The notes below the pieces were generated by a model. The model was not told the origin of the DNA, did no database searches, and saw nothing but the letters and a program-made list of their open reading frames with translations. Shown here one piece after another: positions 27,500-35,236 of a DNA stretch of 64,000 nucleotides. Within the stretch, counting starts at the first letter, position 1, and each line of letters starts with the position of its first letter. The stretch comes from Actinoplanes sp. NBC_00393 (GTDB taxonomy: Bacteria; Actinomycetota; Actinomycetes; Mycobacteriales; Micromonosporaceae): NCBI RefSeq assembly GCF_036053395.1, contig NZ_CP107942.1, positions 3,686,501-3,750,500 on the forward strand, read 5' to 3'. The position numbers and the translations under genes are program-made.

Positions 27500-27600
27500 T
27501 CGGCCCCCGTGCTCGTCGCTGGAATCAACCGCGGCTCACGCTCCAAAGTAGTTTCTGTGGCCGCGCGCGCAACCGTCCGTTCGTGGGACCACGTCTGCGG

Positions 27601-29550
27601 TCATTTGCTCAGGTCGGACATCAGGGCGGTGGGGTCGCTGTCGCGTACTTCGGTGGGCAGCGTTCCCTGCGCGTCGCTGTCCTTGTAGAAGATCTGGTAG
27701 CCGGTGAGCGGGCGGCTGGCGTCGTACGCCTCCTTGATGCCGAAGTCCCGGAGCATTTTCAAAGCCTGTTCCCTGGTGGTCGTCGCCGGGAAGGTCCGGG
27801 AGCTCATGTTCGATATCGCGTGCCATTCCTTGCCGTGCTGCAGCAGCGCTATGGCGTGACCCGCCCGGGACTTGTCGGTGGGGTCGATGGCCATGTAACC
27901 GACCGGGGTGAAGCCGCTCTGCACGAGCAGCCGTACGGAATAGGTGGCCAGCACGTCGCAGTCGACCTTGAGTTGTGAATTCTGCGGTCCGGCCGCGGTC
28001 AGGTGGCCTATCTTGCCTTTCAGGTCGGGGTCCACATTCGCCTCGACGTGGTACATGAAGGCGCCGGTGATCTGACGCAGCAGCGCCTGCGCGGCTTTCG
28101 GGTCGTTGGGGTGCTGCTTCTTGACGGCCTGGCCGATGATTTCGGTGTTCGACTCGAGCCAGGCCTTCAGGCTCTTGGCGTCGAACGCCTTGGGTGCTTT
28201 GACGGGTGTCTGTGCCGCGCTGGTGAGGGCCAGGATGTCGGCCACCGCCACCTTCTGTTTGTTGGCGACGGCCCAGGCGAGTGTCGCCTCCGATGGTTTG
28301 ACCACGTTCTTCGGTGTGGTGATCTGTGCTCCTTCGACGAAGAAGTTCTGCTCCGACACCTTCCTGAGCAGTGCGCCCTTTCCCTCGCTGATCATCCGTG
28401 TGGTGAATCCCGGCCGGCCTCCCGGATTGAAGAACAGGACCCGGGCCAGTTCCTTCGGCAGGTCGGCGTTCTTCTCGTAACCTTTCACGAGTTCGGCCAG
28501 GCCCGCGTTGATCTGATCCGGGGTCATGCCGGAGCCGTCGGCGCTCTGCAGTTTCTCCAGCACCGGATGGGCGGTCAGCGCGACCTGCCGGCTCACATGG
28601 AACTTGGTGATCTCGGCGACCTGGGCGGGTTTCAGCTTGTCGGGCCGGGTCAGGGCGGCGTCGTACACCGCAGTCCGGTTGTCGCGGGTGGTGAGCTGGC
28701 GGGCGAGAGCCATCGCCTCGTCGACGAAGCCGGCGGTGGCGAGATCGGTCGCCAGCATCTGGCCGCGGCTCTCCTTCTGTTCCACCCGCGGGCCGCTCTG
28801 CGACAGGATCCGGCCGGCCAGCAGCTCGCTCTTGCGGAATCGCCGCTTCCATGCAGCTTTGGCCTTGGCGTTCTTGGGTTCGGTGCGCAGGTCGAACTTC
28901 TCGTGGGTCAGTTTGAAGCCGTAGTCCTGCAGCGTGTTGGCGTACTGGGGATGGTTGGGGTCGAGGGTTTTGGGGTCGTGGGTGTTCTTCTGCAGTTCCT
29001 CGTCCAGCTCCTCGTCCAGGGTTTTCGCCGTCCGGCGTTTCGGCTGCCGGGCGAGGGTGACGCCGGTGCGGGCGGTCACGGCGTACGCCTGGCCCCGTGT
29101 CACCGCCGTGGCCGCGGCATCGGCCTCGCGCTCCGCGGCTCCCCCGGCTTGCGATCCTGCGGTCCCTGCGCGCTGTTGCACCACGTGCGCGAGCTCATGA
29201 GCGAGCAGCCGCCGGCCCTCCCGGGTGTGTGGTGATGGTGAGTCGGCGTCCAGGACGATGTCGTCGCCGACGGTGAACGCCTGGGCATCGACCTGCCGGG
29301 CGGCGCGGGCGGCGGACTGACCGGTGTGGACCCGCACCCCGGCGAAGTTGTGTGCCAGCCGGGACTCGATGAACGCCCGGAAGCTGGATTCGAGCGGCTG
29401 GGCGGAGGACAGCAGGTCGCCGACGGCCTGGTTGCCGATGCTGCCGTGCAGCTCCGCCAGGTAGTGCGGCGCCACATCGCGGCGAGGCGACGGCAGGACC
29501 GGGCCGGGCTGCGGCGTCACAGCATGGTCGTGCGCGAATGATTCGCTCAT
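27601..29550 (-). CDS. eCIS-associated DUF4157 protein with C-terminal Cys/His peptidase-like domain (candidate effector)
   Basis: 649 residues. The N-terminal DUF4157 domain (about 50-127: FIESRLAHNFAGVRVHTGQSA to LLAHELAHVVQQ, HELAH 118-122) is the marker found on eCIS cargo proteins. Lys/Arg-rich helical sequence follows (180-450). The C-terminal ~120 residues contain VDCDVLATYSVRLLVQSGF, AGHAIALLQHGKEWHAISN, that is Cys531, His565 and Asn581, in the order and context of papain- or transglutaminase-like hydrolases. It is therefore a possible toxin. It is the last gene of the eCIS transcription unit, seven bases behind a fibre gene. Enzyme activity is inferred. Confidence 0.8.
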   Translation of the reverse strand: MSESFAHDHAVTPQPGPVLPSPRRDVAPHYLAELHGSIGNQAVGDLLSSAQPLESSFRAFIESRLAHNFAGVRVHTGQSAARAARQVDAQAFTVGDDIVLDADSPSPHTREGRRLLAHELAHVVQQRAGTAGSQAGGAAEREADAAATAVTRGQAYAVTARTGVTLARQPKRRTAKTLDEELDEELQKNTHDPKTLDPNHPQYANTLQDYGFKLTHEKFDLRTEPKNAKAKAAWKRRFRKSELLAGRILSQSGPRVEQKESRGQMLATDLATAGFVDEAMALARQLTTRDNRTAVYDAALTRPDKLKPAQVAEITKFHVSRQVALTAHPVLEKLQSADGSGMTPDQINAGLAELVKGYEKNADLPKELARVLFFNPGGRPGFTTRMISEGKGALLRKVSEQNFFVEGAQITTPKNVVKPSEATLAWAVANKQKVAVADILALTSAAQTPVKAPKAFDAKSLKAWLESNTEIIGQAVKKQHPNDPKAAQALLRQITGAFMYHVEANVDPDLKGKIGHLTAAGPQNSQLKVDCDVLATYSVRLLVQSGFTPVGYMAIDPTDKSRAGHAIALLQHGKEWHAISNMSSRTFPATTTREQALKMLRDFGIKEAYDASRPLTGYQIFYKDSDAQGTLPTEVRDSDPTALMSDLSK

Positions 29551-29556
29551 GGCGTC

Positions 29557-31665
29557 CTACTGCGAGCGGCGCAGGTTCTGCTCGTGCGTGCGCAGCTGCT
29601 CGTACTCAGCCTGCTGCCGCACGATCTGCCGGGCCAGGATCGGGTGGGCGGTGAGGACCTCGTCGTTGCGCACCCAGTTCACGCTCGCGGTCAGGTCCCG
29701 CCCGTACGCCTCCGGGTTCTGGTAGAAGCCACGTTCCCGCTCGTCCTTGTCCTGCTCGACGACCAGGTCGTGATGCTGCGCCCACGGGTCGTGCCGGACC
29801 CCGGTGAGCTGCCACGAGACGGTGAGTTCGGCAGTGCCGCCGCTGATCGTGAACGCGTTGTCCTCGACCGGCCGCGACACGTACACCGGGGCGTGGCTGC
29901 CGACGCAGGTCAGCTGGTAGCGGAAGTCGGTGGCCAGCGCCTGCAGCCAGTCCGGCAGCCGGACCGTGGCGGTGCCGTCCGCGTCGCAGCTGACCGTGCC
30001 GCTGTAGACGACGGCCCGCTCGGACGACTCGACGCTGGCGTGTTCGAGCACCCGGTTGTCCGGGTCGAGCGGATGGTCGATGACGAACTGCTTCGCCGCG
30101 GCGAACAGGGTTCCGCTGACCGACACGTTGCCGGTGAACTGCGCGGCGGTCGGTGAGCCGATGGCGGCCAGCCCGACCCGGTTGGCCTTGTTCGCCACCG
30201 CCGTGACCGCTGTGCCGTCCTGCGCGGTCGCGCAGATCGCGGTGCCGCTGGCCGCGGTGACGTTCACCGAGCCGACCAGCTGCGGGTTCGGCGTCGCGGT
30301 GTTCACCGACACCACCCCGTCGAAGCTGGCGCCGCCCGGCACGGACAGCTTTCCACTGGTTCCGTCGATGCCCATCCGGAACTGCCACGCACGGGTGTCG
30401 GCCGGCGTGGTCGTGAACACCGCGAACCGCGCGTTGCCGCCGGCGTCGTCCATCTCCACGGTCACGGCCGGGCGGCTCGGATCGGGGAACACCCAGTTGC
30501 GATTCCCGGCGTCGTGCACCGCGTTGTACGACAGGCTGCTCCAGCCCGCATCCCCGGTGAGGGAGAGCCGGTTCTGCCGGATCCCGACGGTCGAGGCGAC
30601 GGTCAGCGAGTTGCCCAGCTCGAGGTTGGTGGCGGTCTCCAGCCGCACGCCACCGCCTTGCGGGCGCAGCGTGAGCCAGTCGGCGCCGGACCAGAGCCGG
30701 GCGGCGCCGCCCAGCGCGTACCAGACCCAGCGCTGCCCATTGCCTGGCACGTCGACGAACCCGCCGCCGGTGGAGCGGTCGGCGAACGAGAACCCGCCAC
30801 CCGTCCCGCCGCTGTGGATCTCGCCGCCCTCGACGTGCAGGGTGCGCCGGGCCGGGCCACCGCGCAACCCGATGCCCACGTCACCGCCGGACGCCATCAG
30901 CGTCAGATGGCTGCCGGTCGGGTCGGCGCCGAGCACCCGGGTGGCCGCTCCCCCGGCGGGCAGCATGTCGATGCTCAGCCCGCCGTCGCCGGTCAGGCCC
31001 ACCTGCGCGGCGGGCCGCTGGTCGGCGGCGAACGGGGTGCCCGCCGCGCCGCCCGGCAGCCGCAGCTCGAACCGGCCCGCGGTGACCGCCACCAGCCGGC
31101 GCGTTCCGGGGGTGAGCGCCTGCACCAGCCCGGCAGCGTCGAGGGCCACCCGGGCGAGAACCAACTGCAAACCGTCATCGAGGTACGTGGCCGGGTCGAC
31201 CAACCGCAGCCAGGGCGCCTGGCGCAGCACGATCAGCCCGTCCTGCACCTCCTCGACCTCACGCCAGGTGACGGTGAACAGCAGGTCGCCGCTGACGCCG
31301 GCGGTGTCGAAGATGAGCCCGGACGCGGTCACCGGCACGGTCGGGATGTTCTGCACGCCGCCCGGGCCGACCTGCGGGTCGACGACCGCGACACCGTCGT
31401 CGCCGAGCACCACGATGCGGCCTTCGGCGTCGATCGCCGTACCGAGACCCAGGGTGATCCCGGAGGAACCGGCCACCGCGGAGACCCGCAGGCCCGCGGC
31501 GACGCCCGTGCCGAGCAGCGCCTGGTCCCGGGCCTCGTCGGCGGCCAGCAGGTAGCCCTCGAAGTCGGTGCGTGACTCGGCCCGCGACGTGTTCCCACTG
31601 CGTGGCGTGGGGTTGGGGCCGCTGACGTTCCAGTACTGCGTACGGATCAGGCCGGTGAGGCTCAT
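29557..31665 (-). CDS. Fibre-like eCIS protein, paralogue 3
   Basis: 702 residues. The N-terminal ~190 residues (LIRTQYWNVSGPNPTPRSG, then ESRTDFEGYLLAADEARDQAL, GLGTAIDAEGRIVVLGDDG) are shared with the two other fibre-like proteins in this locus. The middle is beta-rich (GGDVGIGLRGGPARRTLHVEGG, VSVNTATPNPQLVGSVNV), like trimeric fibre shafts. Near 520-600 is the segment KQFVIDHPLDPDNRVLEH and VESSERAVVYSGTV, which paralogue 1 also carries. It ends in a predicted coiled coil (ILARQIVRQQAEYEQLRTHE). GAGGAGAT precedes ATG 31665. It may build or cap the receptor-binding fibre (Afp13 role). Confidence 0.8.
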   Translation of the reverse strand: MSLTGLIRTQYWNVSGPNPTPRSGNTSRAESRTDFEGYLLAADEARDQALLGTGVAAGLRVSAVAGSSGITLGLGTAIDAEGRIVVLGDDGVAVVDPQVGPGGVQNIPTVPVTASGLIFDTAGVSGDLLFTVTWREVEEVQDGLIVLRQAPWLRLVDPATYLDDGLQLVLARVALDAAGLVQALTPGTRRLVAVTAGRFELRLPGGAAGTPFAADQRPAAQVGLTGDGGLSIDMLPAGGAATRVLGADPTGSHLTLMASGGDVGIGLRGGPARRTLHVEGGEIHSGGTGGGFSFADRSTGGGFVDVPGNGQRWVWYALGGAARLWSGADWLTLRPQGGGVRLETATNLELGNSLTVASTVGIRQNRLSLTGDAGWSSLSYNAVHDAGNRNWVFPDPSRPAVTVEMDDAGGNARFAVFTTTPADTRAWQFRMGIDGTSGKLSVPGGASFDGVVSVNTATPNPQLVGSVNVTAASGTAICATAQDGTAVTAVANKANRVGLAAIGSPTAAQFTGNVSVSGTLFAAAKQFVIDHPLDPDNRVLEHASVESSERAVVYSGTVSCDADGTATVRLPDWLQALATDFRYQLTCVGSHAPVYVSRPVEDNAFTISGGTAELTVSWQLTGVRHDPWAQHHDLVVEQDKDERERGFYQNPEAYGRDLTASVNWVRNDEVLTAHPILARQIVRQQAEYEQLRTHEQNLRRSQ

Positions 31666-31684
31666 CCGATCTCCTCAAGTCTCG

Positions 31685-34600
31685 TCAGAACAGGACCTTG
31701 CGGCCGCTGTTGGCCGCGTTCTCGAGCTCGGCGCGCAGCTCGTCGATCAGCGCCTCGACCTTCGCCCGCAGGGTGACCGGGTCGTCCATGAACGGGCGCA
31801 GCTGTTCCAGCCGGGCCCGGACCTTCTCGTTCCAGACCGGATGGCCCTGCAGCTCGCGGACCAGCTCCGGCGAGGGCGGGCGGCCCGCCTCGCGCAGCAC
31901 CTCGCCGGTCACCTGGTGGACCGGCAGGTTCTCGGCGCCCTTAATGCCGGGGCGGGTGGGCAGCGCGAAGCCGTTGCGGGCCGCGTTGTGGTCCCAGCCG
32001 CCGTGCGCGCGCAGCACCTCGAGGACCGGGTGGTTCTCCAGCCACATCGGGATCAGGTGGTGCGGATTCCACAGCTCGGAGCGGCCCCGCGCCCATGGTG
32101 GAGGCTCCATCCTGCCCTTGAGCGCGGCCCGGCTGACGCCCGGTTGCGTCTCGCTGACCCGGGTGGGCGGCCGCTTCTCGAACTCGGACATCCCCTCGCC
32201 CTCGCCGAGCTGCGGCTTGGCGTCCGGATCCAGCGCAGACTTCGGCTGCTCCGGGCCCTCGGGCGTCTCGGCGGGCGGCTCGCCGCGCCGCTCCACGGCG
32301 TCCTTGAAGGCCTCGACGTCGCCGGCCTTCCCGAGTTCGGTGAGGATCTTCCCGGCCTCTTCGGGCGGCAGCTTGCGCAGGGCCTCCTCGATCTTCAGCC
32401 GTTCCGCTTCGGGCAGCGCCGCGATCATTTCGAGCGCCTTCTGCCGCAGCTTGCCGGACTTGACTCCGGGCGGAAGCTCCGCCGCCGGCCGGGCGGGCTC
32501 CTTGCCCGCCGGCTTCTTCTTCGGTGCCGCCATCTTCTTCGGCGCGGGCTTCTTCTTCGGCGCGGGCTTCTTCGCGGCGGGCGCTTTCGTGGCGGCCGGC
32601 TGTTCGGTCACCGAGCTTTCCACCGCCGGGGCCTCGGTTGCCGCAGGCGCCTCGGTGACCGCCGGGGCCTCGGTTGTCGCCGGCTTCTCGGTCGCCGGCT
32701 TCTCAGTGGCCGGCTTCTCGGTCGCCGGCTGCACCGGCTTTTCTGACGCCGGGGCGGTCTCCGCCTGCTTCGCCCGCTGCGCGGCCGCCTGCTTCGCCAG
32801 CGCATCCTGCTCAGCGGCGATCTTCGCAGCGGTGACGGCATCCTGACGACCCTTGAGGTACGCCTTGATGCCGTCCTCAGTCAACGTCGGCTCGAACTTG
32901 TCCGCCGCCGCCCCCAGGTCCTCATGTGTCTTCGCGGCCTCCACCTCTTCAACGAACTTGTCGATCTTCGACGTGTACTCGTTGCGGAGCCCGTCCAGCT
33001 CGGCCGGGACGTCCTTGGCGAGAGCGTCGACCAGCCGCTGCCGGTACTCCTCGATCGCCGCCCGCCCCTCCGGCGACTTGGCCAGCTCACGGAAGTCGAC
33101 CCGCTGCTCCTTGGGCGCCTTGGACTGGTCGAGGAAGTCACCCTTGCCCGACTCGAGCCGCTTCACGAACTCGTCCGTGCTGAGGGCGGACAGCTCCTTG
33201 GACAGCGCGACCGCGTCGGCCTTGGCGGCGTCGCAAGCGGCCACCAGCTCCCCACGGTAGGACTTCATCTCGGAGACGATCGTGGGCTTCAGGTCGTACA
33301 CCGAGCCCTTGATCCTGATCTTCTCGCGCAGGACCGCCATCGACCGGGAGATCTTCTGCACGGTCTTGGGGAACGCGGCTTTCGCGGTGACGTGCAGGAC
33401 AACCGCGATGATGATCAGGCCGACCGAGACGATGACGTTGGCCCGTGCCGCGGCGGCGGCCTGCACGTGCCGTTTGAACTCCGCCGGGTCCTTGGCCTGC
33501 GACGCTGCCTTGATGCGCAGCTCGGACTCGACCGCGGACAGGGTGATCGTGGTGCCGAGCAGCACGGCCGCGGCCGCCGCGATCGTCACCAGCTCGCCGA
33601 TGCCAGTCAGCCACGAGGCGACGTAGAGGACGCCGGCCAGCGCCAGCAGCCAGCCGGAGATCTTCGCGCCCGCGCCGGTGCCCGCAGCCCAGCGCGCCCA
33701 CGCGTTGGCGTCGCCGTTGGCGGCCTCGGCGAGGTCCTGGCCGATCGCCCGGAACTGGTCCGGGGTGTTGAGCATCAGCGCCGACTTGCCGAAGTCCTTC
33801 AGCGTCTCGCCCGGATGGTCCTTCATGTACTTGAGCTGCGCGTCGGTCAGCTCCGAGGTCATCTTGCGGGCCAGCTCGTACCGATCATCCTCGGACATCG
33901 TGGCGACGGCACGATCGTCGATCGTCTTGAGCCGCTCATCGAGCGCGCCCTGCAGGGTGTCGCCCTGCTTCTGTTTCTGCTCCTGCTGCTGCTTCTCGAG
34001 GGCCTTGACCAGTTCCGCCTTGCGGGCGATGAACATGTCGACGGCCTTCTCGAACAGGTTGATGTCGGTCGTGCCGCGGATCGCGAGCAGTTTGAAGGCG
34101 GCGAGGTCCTCCGGGGACAGGGTGGCCAGCTTGCCGGCGATCCGCAGGAACTGCGGGTAGTCCTTGGGCGGCAGCGGCGTGGACCCGCCGGTGAGCAGCT
34201 CCTTGATCGCCGGGGGCAGTTTCTCCAGCTGCTCGGCCTCGCCGATGACCTCGGCGAGCTGGTTCTCCCAGGTGCGCACGTTGCCGGACTCGGTCTTGCG
34301 GATCTTGTCGGTCTTCTTGGCGCCGGTCAGCTCGGCGTAGCGGCGGTCGGCCTCGTTGTTGATCTCGGCGCGGGCGGCGCCCGACATCGCGCCGAGCTTC
34401 TCCTTCGCCTTCTTGCGTTTGTCCGCGGTGTTGTCGGGCCGGTCAGACGCCTCGACGCGGAGCCGCTGGACCTGGAACCTGACCCGGCGCCCGCGACGTT
34501 TGGCCACGTCGCAGTTGCCGCCGCCGCAGGTCCACTCGGAGTGGGTCTCCCGGCCGAACGCCACCCGCTCGTAGAGCCGGAAGACCTCCTCCATGGACTG

Positions 34601-35236
34601 CACGCTCGCCGGGACGTCCACGCTGTAGTCCAGCGTCTCGATATCGCTGGCCCCACCGCGGCGCGGTTTGCGCTGCAGGGCCGGGGCGGCGCCGCGCTGC
34701 TGCAGCACGTGGACGAGCTCGTGGGCGAGCAGGTGGGAGCCCGCCGCCGTGCCCGGGCGGAAGCGGCCCTGCCGGAAGAAGATGTCGGTGCCGGAGGTGA
34801 ACGCCTCGGCGCCGGCCCGCTGGTTGAGCCGGTGCGCCTGCTCGCCGTCGTGCACCCGGACCGCTCCGAGCGACAGGCCGAACGCCGGCTCGAACACCGC
34901 CCGGACCTCGGCGGGTAGCGGCCGCCCGCCGCCGCGGGCCGCGTTCACGTCGCCGCTGAGATCCGGGCCGTCGTCCGGCGCCGCGGCCCGGTCCAGCTCC
35001 GCGGCGGCGGGTCCGCCCTGTTCCGGGGTGGCGCTGCCGGTCAGTTCCGCCGCGACCTCGGTGGCTTCCCGCTCGTGCGCGTCGTCGTCGGCGGGGGCGC
35101 GCTGGATCATCGAGGTGAAGATCTGGTTGCCGACCAGGCTCGGCAGATCTGGGGTCCGGGGCCGCCGGGAGGCCGGCTCGCGCGAGACACCGGCGGGCCC
35201 GTCCGGCCGGTGGGTGCGTACCGGGGTCGCGCTCAT
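31685..35236 (-). CDS. eCIS-associated DUF4157 polymorphic toxin with C-terminal HNH/AHH-type nuclease
   Basis: 1183 residues. A DUF4157 domain lies at about 107-181 (LLAHELVHVLQQ, HELVH 172-176). Long charged helices follow, then two or three hydrophobic segments near 530-570 and 595-619. A low-complexity Thr/Glu/Lys/Pro/Ala linker at 825-920 has repeats of EKPAT and PKKKPA. The end is a nuclease: NPHHLIPMWLENHP (HH at 1059-1060), GWDHNAARNGFALPTRPG and NLPVHQVTG, matching the HNH/ENDO VII superfamily of toxin tips. The first ATG after the LanB stop overlaps it (ATGA). No immunity gene was seen beside it, as expected for cargo aimed at another kind of cell. Confidence 0.85.
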   Translation of the reverse strand: MSATPVRTHRPDGPAGVSREPASRRPRTPDLPSLVGNQIFTSMIQRAPADDDAHEREATEVAAELTGSATPEQGGPAAAELDRAAAPDDGPDLSGDVNAARGGGRPLPAEVRAVFEPAFGLSLGAVRVHDGEQAHRLNQRAGAEAFTSGTDIFFRQGRFRPGTAAGSHLLAHELVHVLQQRGAAPALQRKPRRGGASDIETLDYSVDVPASVQSMEEVFRLYERVAFGRETHSEWTCGGGNCDVAKRRGRRVRFQVQRLRVEASDRPDNTADKRKKAKEKLGAMSGAARAEINNEADRRYAELTGAKKTDKIRKTESGNVRTWENQLAEVIGEAEQLEKLPPAIKELLTGGSTPLPPKDYPQFLRIAGKLATLSPEDLAAFKLLAIRGTTDINLFEKAVDMFIARKAELVKALEKQQQEQKQKQGDTLQGALDERLKTIDDRAVATMSEDDRYELARKMTSELTDAQLKYMKDHPGETLKDFGKSALMLNTPDQFRAIGQDLAEAANGDANAWARWAAGTGAGAKISGWLLALAGVLYVASWLTGIGELVTIAAAAAVLLGTTITLSAVESELRIKAASQAKDPAEFKRHVQAAAAARANVIVSVGLIIIAVVLHVTAKAAFPKTVQKISRSMAVLREKIRIKGSVYDLKPTIVSEMKSYRGELVAACDAAKADAVALSKELSALSTDEFVKRLESGKGDFLDQSKAPKEQRVDFRELAKSPEGRAAIEEYRQRLVDALAKDVPAELDGLRNEYTSKIDKFVEEVEAAKTHEDLGAAADKFEPTLTEDGIKAYLKGRQDAVTAAKIAAEQDALAKQAAAQRAKQAETAPASEKPVQPATEKPATEKPATEKPATTEAPAVTEAPAATEAPAVESSVTEQPAATKAPAAKKPAPKKKPAPKKMAAPKKKPAGKEPARPAAELPPGVKSGKLRQKALEMIAALPEAERLKIEEALRKLPPEEAGKILTELGKAGDVEAFKDAVERRGEPPAETPEGPEQPKSALDPDAKPQLGEGEGMSEFEKRPPTRVSETQPGVSRAALKGRMEPPPWARGRSELWNPHHLIPMWLENHPVLEVLRAHGGWDHNAARNGFALPTRPGIKGAENLPVHQVTGEVLREAGRPPSPELVRELQGHPVWNEKVRARLEQLRPFMDDPVTLRAKVEALIDELRAELENAANSGRKVLF

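Noticed and set aside
32640..32760. Short tandem repeats in DNA (GCCGGCTTCTCGGTC type)
   Set aside because: They code the EKPAT/EAPA linker of the effector; no CRISPR-like spacers and no sign of a separate element.
32924..34918. Plus-strand open frame of 664 codons
   Set aside because: Antisense shadow of the HNH effector gene with typical Leu/Arg/Gly composition.
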